From assembly GCF_040802235.1 (NCBI RefSeq), contig NC_133166.1, forward strand, positions 1,116,001 through 1,180,000: a DNA stretch of 64,000 nt, written 5' to 3'. Below the pieces are notes generated by a model. The model saw only the letters and a program-made list of their open reading frames with translations. It made no database searches and was not told where the DNA came from. This document shows, piece after piece, positions 47,181 through 58,669 of the stretch (positions are counted from its first letter, which is position 1; every line of letters begins with the position of its first letter). This stretch comes from Manis javanica. Lineage: Eukaryota > Chordata > Mammalia > Pholidota > Manidae. Made by a program: the position numbers and the translations under genes.

Positions 47181-47734
47181 TCCCAAGAGTACAGGAAAAA
47201 AATATATGCAAGACTATGGTGTAAGATATGCCAGTGTCTTGTTCAACATAAGTTTTAGGATGTTCTTCTATGTGTTTTCCAAGAAGGGTTTATATTCCCT
47301 TTTCCATGACAGAGATGCTGTTAGGAACCCTAGCTCCAAAATGCCAAAGTTGACAACTCTTACCTATATACACAGATGAGGCCACAAGCCTCCAGCAAAT
47401 CCTGTGGTTATATTTAAATGCCTCTCGCTGGCTTCTATCCAGGGCCTTCTTTTTCTGAGAAACTGCCACATATCTCACTTCTTCTCTAATGTGGATTAAT
47501 TTCCTATTAGATTGTCTGGGAGGATGACAGCTTCATCCTGGGTGTTACCACATGTAGGAGCATCCTTGGCTATACTCTGCCTCCCAGCTTCTGCTTCCAG
47601 AAGCCCAGCAAAGATTTAACATCTCAACCTCTGCTTCTCTGGGAGAAAAGACACAGCAAGCAAAGATTTTGCATTGACTCTGATATGATAATAGTTTGAA
47701 ATTCCATTTGAAGCAAGGAGAAAGTGGTGAGTTT
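47181..47734. other. Stretch without recognised gene
   Basis: Nothing recognised. Confidence 0.35.
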
Positions 47735-48102
47735 GTTTTTATTATATTTTAATTGAAGTGTAAATAACATACTATAAAATGTATAGGTTTTGATTTGTTC
47801 AGTTTGATGTGTCTGTGCAATTTTATTCAATAATGAAATATTTTCATCAATGCAGAAAGCTCTTTCATGCCTCTTTCCCATTAATTCCTATCTCTGCCCA
47901 ATCAACCCATTCTGACTTCTATCACTGTAAATTAGTTTTGCCCATTTGCAAATTTCATATGAATAGGACACATACAATATGTATTATTTTGAGCCTGGCT
48001 TCTTTCACTTAACATAATGCTTTTGAGATTCATACAGGTGGTTGTGTATGTCAGCAATTTGTTCCTTTTAATTCCTGAGTAGTATTCCATTGTATGAATA
48101 TA
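47735..48102 (-). mobile_element. L1 LINE, antisense 3' piece
   Basis: tttaattgaagtgtaaataa, ttgagcctggcttctttcac and gagtagtattccattgtatg are reverse L1. It breaks off exactly where the 240-bp block begins, at shared bases ccaca. Confidence 0.85.
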
Positions 48103-48343
48103 CCACAGTTTCTTAGTCCAGTTTCCTTACTCATTGTGAGCTTGATTTTAATGTCTCCTCCATATGCTTTTTTTTTTCTTGATCTTTTATACTTGACACA
48201 TAAAATGGATGCTTCTCATTGGATGGTTTCTGTGACTCACCCCATATGCTAGTTCTTCCCCATTCTCATTTCTCACTGTTCCAGAGCCTAACACACCTGG
48301 GTCTCAACCAGGCTTTCCTGGAGGTATTTTGTTATTTGAGCCT
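48103..48343 (+). repeat. 240-bp direct duplication, copy 2
   Basis: See copy 1 at 46,053. On the left it abuts an L1 at the L1 word gaatataccaca, so the join uses a short shared sequence. Confidence 0.93.
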
Positions 48344-48474
48344 CGGTGATTTTATCAGTGATTAACTCAAACCAGCTAAGAGAGGAGGCTAGGACTGTGC
48401 AGCTCTTAAATTATGCTCATAATCTCCAAGATGCTGACCCCTCTGGAGAAAACAAAAGAAGAAAAGCTAGTTCC

Positions 48475-48655
48475 TATTGAGCTGCTAACAATGTTTCAGG
48501 GATCAATTTAGGAGTTTTGCAAGTATCATCACCAGTTTACTGATAGGGAAACAGGCTGTAAGGAGTTAAGTACATGGCCAAAATCACACACCCATGAAGT
48601 GGTAGAACTGGAATTCAAACCTAGATATGTCTCATTTCAAAGTTCCTGCTCTTTC
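48475..48655 (-). repeat. MIR SINE
   Basis: tttactgatagggaaacagg, ccaaaatcacacacccatga and gaactggaattcaaacctag match reverse MIR. Confidence 0.82.
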
Positions 48656-48699
48656 TACCCCATCAACATGAAGAACACCAACCAGAGAGCCCTGATCTA

Positions 48700-48870
48700 G
48701 GAACCACTTCATATGGTTTCTAGTTTTGTTTCTGCCAAAACTAATCAACTGATGTTAGCAAGTCACCCATCCCGCTGGAGACCCATTTACTCATTCGTAC
48801 AATGAGTGACATTCCAGTTGACCTTAGTGGTCCTCTCTAGCTCTAGATTCTATGACTCTCTTCATGTAAT
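48700..48870 (+). repeat. MIR3-like SINE
   Basis: agcaagtcacccatcccgct, tttactcattcgtacaatga and tctctagctctagattctat follow the forward family order. Confidence 0.6.
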
Positions 48871-48999
48871 TATCCTACATTGTAAATTTATGAGTGACCA
48901 GAAATGTTTGACAAGGAATTGGTAAATGCAAATCCAAACACTTTAGCCTGACATCAAAAGTGTGCCAGGATCGGGCCCCACGTTACAACTTGACAACTT

Positions 49000-49330
49000 T
49001 ATTTCTTACTTCTGTATCTGAACCTCAGTCTTAGCCATTCCGGTCTCTTTATAAACCCAGAACATGCCGTGCATGCTCTCATGACCTGGCCTTTGCTCAT
49101 ACCATCCACCTGCTTCAAAATCCCTCTCCATCTTTCCACCTATATAAACCCAACCCATTTTAAAAGAATGGCTGTAGTTCACTTCCTCCATGAAATATTT
49201 GCTTATTACCTAAATCCATGGATAGCTCTCTCTCTCCCCTGAATTCCTGCAACATTTCTCCTATCCTGCTTAGTATCTGATGGCAGCCATTGTACTTGTC
49301 TCTCCCTGCCACTGAAGGGAGGCTCTTGCT
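49000..49330 (+). repeat. L2 LINE 3' region
   Basis: acatgccgtgcatgctctca, tggcctttgctcataccatc and gttcacttcctccatgaaat match the L2 3' end. Confidence 0.78.
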
Positions 49331-49874
49331 GCTTGTCCACTATTGCTGGTTAACTTTTGGAGGACAGATCCCGAGGGTTAGCTCTCATGGCTCCCCCTAA
49401 AACTTAGGACAGAACAGTAAATAAGGAAAGTCTAAGTAATGTTTCATTAATAAACTCTAAACAGATAAAATACACTCAGGAGACTTTTCCAAGTCTTTCT
49501 CCTAACATTCAGGTTCTATCTCCCCAGTTGCACAGCATGGCAGGGAAAAATGGGCTTTCTCTTCCTGAAACATTGGACCAGGGTGATTTGAACCCTGAGC
49601 AAGAATGCAATGAGAAACTACAACCACCACAACCCACAGCAAGACATTCTTCGTCAAGATAACTAAGAATCCATACTATCCCTCAGAGAAAAAGTTCTGG
49701 GTCCCACAGAAAACAAAGTAAACCAGCTCCAGTGTGAGCCAAGAAGGAGGGAATCTAATGAGTGGTGAAGAATATCAATCAGAGTCTTAGAGACAACTAC
49801 ACATGTGAGAACTGTGTGTAGTTTTGTTAACACTTTTGCCATAGTTTTCCAAGAAGACTGGCCACCTCTTTTGA
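49331..49874. other. Stretch without recognised gene
   Basis: Nothing recognised. Confidence 0.35.
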
Positions 49875-50104
49875 AGGGGTCTCAGCAGGGATGATATCGC
49901 CCTCAAGTGGGCAACAATTCATTCTTGGGGGTAAAAAAAAATTAGATATTTCAATAGTTTATGGCTCTTCAAAGTTCAACACTGTATGATAAAATCTCAT
50001 TTCATAGTATTTCATTTTATGGGAGGGTAAGAGAATGGAGGATGAAATATCTGTAAGGGGATGTCTGGGCTATAATGAATAAAAGATTGAGAAACACTGC
50101 TCTA
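49875..50104. mobile_element. Possible hAT-type DNA transposon
   Basis: The right end ttgagaaacactgctctag is typical of MER/hAT termini, and the left part has gatatcgccctcaagtgggc. Family not certain. Confidence 0.4.
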
Positions 50105-50778
50105 GACTGACTGGACTTGATTCTCTTCTCTTCTCATTTTCTTGGAAAAATGGAGGGACCATATTGTACCATAGAATTTAAAGATAATGACAGAGCACAG
50201 ACAGATCTGAGTAGTGCAAGAGGTGGGCAGTGAAGGACACAGGTCTTAGATTACCTCCTCCTTTCTAATGACACTGCTTACCTCCCAAACCTACCTCTCT
50301 CCAAGGTCTTTCAGCTAGCAGAAGCTCTCTTCCTCTTCTGGACTCAGATTAATAGCCATAGTGTACGACATGGTCCCTGATTTCCTGTGTGGCCACCCAC
50401 TGGGCCAGATGAAGCAACCTGAAGTTCAGAAGAGTCTATTCCCCATGGGATGACCTTGGCTGATGAGAAACAACAGATGAGAAGAACAGGGCATATGAAC
50501 ATCCCTTCCTTTTCCCATCCCTGAACTGCTCCCGGCTGTTATTTCTCCCTCCAGAGGAGCCCCACGTGCTGAATGAACATATCTGATATGTAATCTCTGG
50601 CTCTTCATGCTGTGAACAATCAGCCTTGAAGTAAAGCCCTTCACTGCATTTTTCTGCATTGATCCTAGCCTCCAGTTTCCTCTATTGTCTTCCTCTTTAC
50701 CTCCCTGGGGTTTTACTTTCCAAATAAAATGTCAAGACTTAAATTCTTGCTTCAGGTTGTCTGTTTTAGCTAAGACAA
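50105..50778. other. Stretch without recognised gene
   Basis: Nothing recognised. Confidence 0.35.
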
Positions 50779-51607
50779 TGTCATCTTAGTCCCTTTAGAC
50801 TGGTAAAGCAGAATATCATCAGCTGGGTGGTTGATAAACCACAGAAATCTATCTTACAGTTCTGAAGGCTAGAAGTCCAAGATCAAACACTAGCAGATTT
50901 AATGTCTGGATAGTGTCTGTTCCCTGGTTGTAGCTCTGGGCAGAGGGGATTCCCCGCTCAGGCTAAGTTCACTATGAATTTGTTGAGACTGAGTAATGAC
51001 AATGGAACATTGTGGGTAAAAAGGAGCTCATACCAAGCTTTATTCTCACGGAGGCCACCCGTTTGTCTACAAGCAGCCAGCCTGTCTCCCTCTCTTCCCC
51101 CTGGCTCCAGCCTCTGCCCAGGTGCTGCCTCCACTCCGCACTCTGCTCCCCAGGCACTGCTTCTGCTTGTAGCTCCCCAGTCTCTGCTCCCTCTTCTAGG
51201 CTCCTCTCCTGCTTCCCTCTGCCTTAGCAACCGTTGGCACTCCTCTTAAAGAAATACAGGCCAAAAATAGCTTATTGCCAATGGGTATGCAAGCATGCAC
51301 CTGTGCAGTCGGCTAACTATCACCTTATCAAACGCATACAATGGGTGAGATTAGGATCAGGTGAGAGCCCTGGCCATGAAATTCCATTTTCCCTACACTG
51401 GTTCACAGACAGCCATACTCTCACTGTGTCCTCACATAACAGAAGCAGCAAGGGAGCTCTCAGGCCTCTTTTATATGAGTACTGATTCCATTCATGAGGG
51501 CTCTGTCCTCATGACCTAATCACCTTCCAAAGTCTGCCTTCTAATACTACCTGGGGATGAGACTTCAATATATGAATTTGGGGAAGACACAAATACTCAC
51601 ACTGTTA
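50779..51607 (-). mobile_element. MLT1-type MaLR LTR, split by a later LTR
   Basis: The left part reads catcttagtccctttagact and cagttctgaaggctagaagt, the reverse of an MLT1 3' end. The right part reads cactgtgtcctcacataaca, ccattcatgagggctctgtc and gaatttggggaagacacaaa, its 5' part. The two parts are separated by the LTR at 50,929-51,397. Confidence 0.82.
50929..51397 (-). mobile_element. Solo LTR of an endogenous retrovirus, nested in the MLT1 LTR
   Basis: The 469-base insert has termini TGTAG...CTACA and is flanked by the 5-base direct repeat ctggt (50,924-50,928 and 51,398-51,402), as retroviral integration leaves. Removing it restores MLT1 continuity (ctggttcacagac). On the reverse strand an AATAAA lies at 51,045-51,040, as in an R region. 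The middle is C/T-rich on the + strand. Family unassigned; younger than MLT1. The open frames across it are not genes. Confidence 0.85.
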
Positions 51608-51701
51608 GAATAGTAGAAGGAGTAACTCATAAATATGACTCATGCACAAGTTGCAGGAACAAGGAATCTGGTTCCATTAACATTTCTTTCCTAAATGTAA
51701 T

Positions 51702-51750
<49 letters not shown>

Positions 51751-51814
51751 GATAGATAGATAGATAGATAGATGATAGACAGATAATAGAGAGAAAGATA
51801 GATGATAGATACAT

Positions 51815-51861
<47 letters not shown>

Positions 51862-51925
51862 GATAGATAGATAGATAGATAGATGATAGACAGATAATAG
51901 AGAGAAAGATAGATGATAGATACAT

Positions 51926-51989
<64 letters not shown>

Positions 51990-52036
51990 CATGATAGATA
52001 GAGATAGATAGATGATAGTGATATAGATAGATAGAT

Positions 52037-52082
<46 letters not shown>

Positions 52083-52118
52083 GATAGATAGATAGATAGA
52101 TGGTAGAGAGATGGATAG
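51702..52118. repeat. (GATA)n microsatellite with a 111-bp internal duplication
   Basis: A long GATA tract broken by GATGATA and by a block gatgatagacagataatag that starts at 51,771 and again at 51,882, so 111 bases of the tract are repeated. Its reverse translations are low-complexity Y/L/S/I strings, not proteins. Confidence 0.97.
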
Positions 52119-54251
52119 AATACCTTATCTTTTCTTTCTTCTCCATTACCCAGTTATTTTAAACATTAGTTATGAATAACCATACAATTAGCCCATAGAT
52201 CAAGTTATTTCCTGTTAGGAGAGAGTGACTGCTCTTTGTTTGGATAAGAAATAACTGCACCTTATTACAAGGCACGTGTAAACATAGAAGAAGGGATGGA
52301 CTGATTCAGGCTGTGTCTGGCTGTGCGGCTCCCCTTGTTCCTGCCTGTTTCAGGGCCTATTCCAGTCTTCCCACTGTACCTGTGAACCACCCAATATCAT
52401 TTAAATATGTTATTTTCAATATTAAAAGCCTGAGTTTCTTTCTTTCTTTGGCAACTAGGAGCCTTGAGTGCTGAATCACTGTCTCCAGACTCCCAGGGAT
52501 GACATCCATTCACCAGGAAGGAAGGCCAGGGCTGACTCCCTCCCCCTGGAGACAGACCTTTAGAGACATAACCCCTAGTGCAGGGGTTTAACCTAATTCT
52601 CAGGGGATTTACTCAATGCACCCCCTCTACTAGGCACTGGAGTGGAAATAGAGAAGAAACTCTCCATGTGCTCACCATCTCACTGGGAACAGAAGACACA
52701 CAGCAAAGCATTGACTTGCTCCAAAGAGCAGAAACCAACCAAGTTACACACAGAAAATGACAAGTAGGAAGAGGCCCCTGAACACAAATAAACGAGAAAG
52801 CAGAGCTGCCCGTGGATTCCCCATTTACCTCACTGAGACTCGGATGTGAAAACAACTGCCTGTCTTGCTGAAAATACTTCAGGGATATTATCCCAAAGGA
52901 CTTAGATGGAACTCAATGTCCCATGTGAGCACGTGACTCTGTTAACTCTGGTGCTTGGGGAAAGAGTCTGGTTCTGAAAATGCATAAGAGGTGATGTCAG
53001 GTACCCCCTGCCACCCCGTCAACAAGTTAAGCTACAGAGTCTATTTTCCACTAACTTCCTGAGATTTTGCCATCTTTCATAGGTGAGCCTTTTTAGATTT
53101 TAATGCTGCTCTTAACCAGCTTGATAACTGCCTCAGAAACTCTGAACAAATTGTATGGGACTGCTGGAGGGTGGGAGAGGCAGCACAGGAAGGTGGCATT
53201 AGAAGTTCTCACTCAGAAATACACCCTTTTCCATACTGGTCAAGCCTGAACCCTCCCAGGGCTTAGTGATCACAAGACCCTTTAAGGCTATTCTGTATCT
53301 TGCCCTGAGGTTTAGATAGAGTTGCCAACAGTCCTTTACCTCATTTTAGTTTTGCCTTGGAGTCACCCTTCCACCTTGTTTCCCACCCTCTGATTATCAG
53401 GTGCAAAGAGACCTCAGAGCTACTGCCCCAATTTCCACTTCCCTTCAGTTTTCAGACTCCCTGAGGTGGAGGTTTCTCTTTTTCCAGCTTGTTTATAGAA
53501 AGAAAAGCTATTTGGGGACTTGGCTATCTCTAGTCTGAAAGACAAGTGATTTTGGAGACAAATAAAAGAGACAAAAAATGAGAGGGGAGCAATACTAGAA
53601 AAGTAGAAAGACAGGGACGAAAACACCTTGGCTCTCAAGCCAATATTCTTTCCAATAACCCACAAGGAAAACCATGCATGGTCCAACCTCACTTCTCTAC
53701 CTCCAGGCAACACCTTGGGAGGTCCCTATAGCTTTCTGGTCACTTTTAGCTTTAAGAATAAGTTCTCCTTCGGTACTAAAGACCCACTTCCACATATTCA
53801 AAAGTGTAGTCCAATTTAAAACTTCAATTTACATCCCTCAAAGCACCTTCAAATGATGAATATGAATGAATGGTGGGAAAGATCTTAGCACCAGTTTGTT
53901 CATTTTTAAGTAATTCCTTCAGGGGTATCTACTATCTTCAGAATATGGAGTATACCTTGCCTAGTGTCCTCATTTGTGGGCATTTAACTTCATTTGGAGC
54001 CAACTGCGAAATCACATTCTGAATCATGTTAGAGTCTAAGACATTCATTGAGAGGTATTTATCTTGTCTCCCTGCCTTTTCTTTCTAAGGCATTTCTTGA
54101 CTCTGCACTGCTGACAGATTTCCCGAGTAAGTGATCTTTCTCCAGCCCTCATTCCCCTTTAGCCTAGAGGGAGTGTCTACTCCCCTGCAATGGTACTGTG
54201 TTGCAATGCTACCCAGCTGAATAGTACCAGACTGGGGGTTCTTGTGGGAGC
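52119..54251. other. 5' flank of the family-1 OR gene
   Basis: No gene. A short L2-like stretch lies near 52,615-52,700 (ctactaggcactggagtgga). An acceptor-like actctgcactgctgacag ends near 54,118 and could precede the coding exon, but this is weak. Confidence 0.4.
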
Positions 54252-55238
54252 ATGACGGCCTTGCATTCCTTTCTTCACATCAGCAGAAATACGCATGAAG
54301 GAAACCAAACCACCGTCTCTGAATTCCTCCTCCTGGGACTCTCCAACCAGGCTGAACAGCAGAAGCTCCTCTTTGTGCTTTTCCTGGGCGTGTACCTGGT
54401 CACCGTGGTTGGGAATGGGCTCATCACTCTGGCCATCCGTTTGGATCCTCACCTTCATACCCCCATGTATCTCTTCCTGGCCAATCTATCCCTGGCTGAT
54501 ATTTCCTCCATTTCCACCTCAGTCCCCAAGATGCTGATGAACATTCAGACCAAGAGTCAATCCATCTCTTATGACAGCTGCATCACACAGATGTACTTTT
54601 CTATTATCTTTGTTGTCATTGACAATTTCCTCTTGGGAGTCATGGCCTATGACCGTTTTGTGGCTGTCTGCTACCCTCTGAACTATACGACCATCATGCG
54701 ACCCAGGCTCTGCATTTTGCTCGCAGTCATGCCGTGGGTCCTCAGTAATATTGTTGCCCTGACACACACCCTTCTACTCCTTCAATTGCTCTTCTGTGAC
54801 AGCCACTCTGTCCCACACTTCTTCTGTGACTTGGCCTCTCTGCTTAAACTGTCCTGCTCAGACACAACGATCAACGAGCTTGTGTTGTTTATCATGGGCT
54901 CATCAGTCATCACCTTCCCCTTGGCCCTCATCTTCTTCTCCTATGTCTGCATTGTCAGGGCTGTCTTGAGAATCTCATCCACAGAAGGAAAGTGGAAGGC
55001 CTTCTCCACCTGCGGCTCTCACCTGACGGTCGTATCCCTTTTCTATGGTACCATTGTAGGGGTTTACTTCTTCCCCTCATCCACTCATCCTGATGACACA
55101 GATAAGATTGGTGCAGTGCTATTCACAGTGGTGACACCCATGATAAACCCTTTCATCTATAGCCTGAGGAACAAAGACATGAAAGTTGCCTTGAGAAAGC
55201 TCATCAGTAGGAAAAAGTTCTTCCCTTTGTTGCCCTAA
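54252..55238 (+). CDS. Olfactory receptor, family 1-like, intact
   Basis: A 328-residue class II odorant receptor GPCR. Landmarks: N-glycosylation NQT 18-20, SEFLLLGLS 23-31, GN 54-55, LHTPMY 68-73, disulfide cysteine 110, MAYDRFVAVC 131-140, loop-2 cysteines 192, 202 and 212, SY 230-231, KAFSTCGSHLT 249-259, NPFIYSLRNKDMK 299-311. No internal stop occurs and the length is normal. The start at 54,252 is the only in-frame ATG before helix 1 and has A at -3, but it gives about 13 residues more than usual before the GNQT motif. An ATG at 54,294, where ORs of this family normally begin, is out of frame. Either the start shifted upstream after a small indel or it is spliced differently. Family 1 is clear from motifs; the subfamily is not resolved, though GKWKAFSTCG recalls OR1I. 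The ligand is unknown. Confidence 0.93.
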   Translation: MTALHSFLHISRNTHEGNQTTVSEFLLLGLSNQAEQQKLLFVLFLGVYLVTVVGNGLITLAIRLDPHLHTPMYLFLANLSLADISSISTSVPKMLMNIQTKSQSISYDSCITQMYFSIIFVVIDNFLLGVMAYDRFVAVCYPLNYTTIMRPRLCILLAVMPWVLSNIVALTHTLLLLQLLFCDSHSVPHFFCDLASLLKLSCSDTTINELVLFIMGSSVITFPLALIFFSYVCIVRAVLRISSTEGKWKAFSTCGSHLTVVSLFYGTIVGVYFFPSSTHPDDTDKIGAVLFTVVTPMINPFIYSLRNKDMKVALRKLISRKKFFPLLP

Positions 55239-55859
55239 GCATCTGAATTCCTTTTATCACTGTAACCAGATGGATTATTCTGCCCAGAGGTTTTGGCACA
55301 GTTGTAATGAGGGCTTTGGGCTTTTCCACATAGTTCTGGTCTTGGAAAAAAGACCCTTAGCCCCCATAGTAAGTCACAACACATATCTTGATTGCAATCT
55401 ATGTTACCACAAACTTTGGTGCAAATTGTTTATGATTAAGACAATAACAAATGCATGTAGTGCCTATAGTCTGGCTTTTGCACCTTTGAGGACAAGTGTC
55501 ACTAATTATTTCATTCAATCTAGATTTCTGTAGATCAGCTTTTGTCAAAGTTTGTTTTGCCAAAAGTACTGTTCAATGAGATGCTTAATAGTTGCAAAAA
55601 TTCAGGACCCCACATTCAAATAATTTGGGGCAACTCCAAGCTAAATGAAGCAAAATGTCTTAACTAGATAACTTAACAGAGCTTTTAGTACACTAGAAAT
55701 TCCCCAGAGGGTAATGTGGAAGACAGCATTTCTCAAAACAAAGTATATTCAATAATACAGAACCTGGTTCATCACAAAGTAGTTCATGGAACTAGTGTCA
55801 TGCAAAACACATTTTGGGAAATGTATTTCAATGGAAAATCAGAGAGCACATATCTGGAA
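55239..55859. other. 3' flank of the family-1 OR gene
   Basis: No gene recognised. A possible hAT fragment lies near 55,710-55,800 (gtagttcatggaactagtgt). Confidence 0.4.
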
Positions 55860-56060
55860 GACAACAATTTTAGTCCTGACTCTGTCTCTGACTAGCTATG
55901 AGACGTTAGCCATATCAACTCATTTTCTTGAGCCTGTTTTCCTTATCTGTAAAATGAAGCCAACTGAAAGTGTACATCAGAATTACCTGGAGGAACTTTT
56001 TCAAAATTTACATCCCCAGACCCTGCAATGCCTTCTCTTGCTTGACCAGCCACAGTGGTC
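55860..56060 (+). repeat. MIR SINE followed by a MER5-like hAT fragment
   Basis: MIR: tcctgactctgtctctgact and ttccttatctgtaaaatgaa (55,860-55,965). MER5-like: gtacatcagaattacctgga and ccagaccctgcaatgcc (55,970-56,060). Confidence 0.7.
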
Positions 56061-56169
56061 TTGGGTTCATCTGGGCAATTAAACTCACAAAATACACCAA
56101 GAATCAAGATTTACAAAAGGATACAGAACAATCACACAAAATGCACAGTGACAGCATGGTAGAAGTCTC

Positions 56170-56541
56170 ATGATTCCCAGGCATGCCTTCTAAATATCCC
56201 AGCCATCCAATACTTGGGATGTGCATGGTCATGAGAGAGAAAGAGTCCTGAGTGGGCGTGACCACCTCAGTTCAGTTCCTTAGGCATTCAGCCTTGCTTA
56301 TTGCAGAGCCAAGGAGCCCCAGCTGTTCCAGCCTATGTCTTTGAGTCTGTCTCATCCAACATGTAAGTGAAACCTCGGCTGACCCCAGTTTCATTTCTGA
56401 CCAACAGCACAAGAACCCAAAGGAAAACTGCCTCACTGAGTCCAGTCAACTCTTAGAACTGCGAAATATAGCAATAAATGACTGTTACTATTTTACATCT
56501 GTGCGTTATGGGAAGGTCTGCTATTCAGCAAAATGAAACCA
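56170..56541 (+). mobile_element. MaLR-type LTR (MLT1-like)
   Basis: cctcggctgaccccagtttc, then agaactgcgaaatatagcaa and aataaatgactgttactatt followed by tattcagcaaaatg, match the 3' half of an MLT1-like LTR. The left edge is uncertain. Confidence 0.55.
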
Positions 56542-57679
56542 AAAGAGTGCTTTTGTTTCATAGAATAAAGTGATTTGTATTGTATCTCTTGTTTACTGCT
56601 TTAACATTTTATAATGACTCATTTTAGGAAGCAAAAAAACCTTTTTTATTTTAAGGAAAATTAGCTACATTGCCTATTAAACCATCATGCTTAACATATT
56701 ATGAGAATCTTCCCAGTTACATAAATATCAATTGGTCAGATCTACAATTTTCTCTCTTTATCCTGGCGTCATCTAGCACATGTTTTAGAGTAAGAACCAT
56801 CAGGGTTAGACCCAGATCATTTGCTTTAAGCCCGTTGCAATTCCTGCAGGCCTGTCCTAGTCCTTTATTACCCTTACCTCAAAGGTTCCACAGGAGGCTG
56901 TATACATTGTAAGGCAGAGCTCCACGTGCAGTGAGCAATGGGGAAGCTGATTTGACTAGGCATAGACTTATATGCAAGGTAGGAGTTCACCTGAGAAAAT
57001 GAATTATGATTAAATTTGAGGCACAAAGGTAAATTGATTAAGAAAACAGAGAATCACAGACTTTCATGAAAACATTGACAAGCTGACAAAGAGGAAGGGT
57101 GTAAATCTGTATGTAGATGCTTATAGTCCCCTGAATCATTTTCTTATTTGTCATTTTCAAATAACACCTATTGTAAGCCTTCTTTTTACTAGGTTCTGAG
57201 TCTGGCCCTGGGACTAAAATGAATAATTCACAATTCATGCCCTCAGTGCCCTCAAAAATGAAGACAGAAACTGTATAAATTATTTTAAATGATTCTTAAG
57301 ACTGGATAAGCAAAGACAATGTTTAGTGAATAATTAATGTCATTAGATTTAGAAAGCATATAGATTTTGTGCAAAGCACAGTCAACTGAAGTTTATGCTA
57401 TTCTTGTTCTTTTGTGTGATACATACTTGAGAAAAGCCAACTTGTGGTTTTATGAATAAATTAACAGAAATCCCTATCGTCTAGGAGTAAGAAACACAAA
57501 TGCAAGAGAAATGCCTGAAAAAACAAACCAAAAAAATATCCATACATCAGGTAAGAAGGATTTACAAGGCCTAATGTATAAAGCGTCAACAAATATTCAT
57601 TAACTAGTCACTAAACAAACATTCTGAGAACCTGGTGACAGTCAAAAGAAACTAAGACAGTTCCATTGGCTTCCTGGCT
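56542..57679. other. Stretch without recognised gene
   Basis: A possible L2 word lies near 57,190-57,255 (ggttctgagtctggccctgg). Otherwise nothing recognised. Confidence 0.4.
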
Positions 57680-58260
57680 TTTACTTCACAGTACATGAGA
57701 CAGACAATGGGTGCAGGAATAAGTAAATGCTTGAGGTGGCAAGAAGGCCTATAATAAATAGTAAGGCATGATCAGAGGATAGACAATGACACAGGATGAA
57801 ATAGCTATTTTAGGTAGAGGTTGAAAAGCTGGAGAAGACCTCTCTTAGGTATTTGATCAGAGAAGTGAATAAAATAAGAGGATGGCCCACGAGAAGATCT
57901 GGGGAAACAAACACATTCCAAGAAAAGTGAAGAACAGGTATAAAGATCCCAATGTCAGAACAGGTTGGCATCTTCAAGGAATAGTGAGTGAACTGGATGA
58001 GGGGCAAGGAGAGGGGAAGTGGGTATAGTCATGGAGGTAAAGACCTACGGCTGAGCCTTCTACACCAGGGTAAGGACTTCAGATTTTATTTAAATATTTT
58101 AAGTAAGTATTTGAATTCATGGAACTGGATGAAATTACTTAAGCAATGACTTCAGAAGGAGAAAGAGACCTATGACCAAGCCTTGGGTGACTCTTACATT
58201 TAGACATGAGGACCCAGCAAAGACACCTGAGGAGGGGCAGCCAGTGAGGTAGGATGCCAG
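57680..58260 (-). repeat. L2 LINE fragment
   Basis: ggataagacaatgac-like bases, gtaaggacttcagattttat, ggaactggatgaaattactt, cagcaaagacacctgaggag and gcagccagtgaggtaggatg follow the reverse L2 order. Confidence 0.75.
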
Positions 58261-58669
58261 AATAAAGTGACCAGTCTTGAAAGAAGAGAGATCCATTGTC
58301 TCAGAAACCACAGGGCCCAAACTATCCCTCCTGCAGTCTTGTTTTCTGATCTACTCCCTTCAGCCCAGGCAGCTATCATCCCTAGAAATCTCTTGGCCAG
58401 TCCCATATCCTCTAAGTTCAAAACAGCCTCCTTCAGAACATATTTTTCAGAAGGTGAAAACATCTCAAAATACCCCTTTGCCTCCATCTTCCCTCCCTTG
58501 CTTATGTCTTACTCTATATTGTCCTTTAGCAGAGAAATTAAAATGACTCAGAACTAAAAATCCCTTTTTAAACTGGCATATGACTTTAGGCAATACCATC
58601 TGTGACCTTTTTAACCAACCAGGAATGCTCAGGAACATCCTCTATTTTCTTTGATAATAAAAAGAATGC
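58261..58669. other. Stretch without recognised gene
   Basis: Open frames at 58,267-58,557 lack motifs; nothing recognised. Confidence 0.4.

Noticed and set aside
46053-48343. Two direct repeats 1.8 kb apart as the LTR pair of a retroelement
   Set aside because: No TG...CA ends, no target duplication and no primer site; the interior is L1 and L2 debris, and the right copy abuts an L1 at shared bases.
50958-51249. Overlapping 90-codon frames on both strands in a GC-rich patch
   Set aside because: The patch is the R/U5 part of a solo LTR; the frames have no retroviral or host motif.
51702-52118. Regularly spaced repeats suggesting a CRISPR array
   Set aside because: The units are 4 bases with no unique spacers, in a mammalian genome; it is a microsatellite.
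51627-52146. Long reverse open frames of repeating Y-L-S-I residues
   Set aside because: They are translations of the GATA microsatellite, present in several frames, and do not indicate a protein.
54177-54767. Reverse-strand frames across the family-1 OR start
   Set aside because: They overlap the clear OR coding exon and show no homology.
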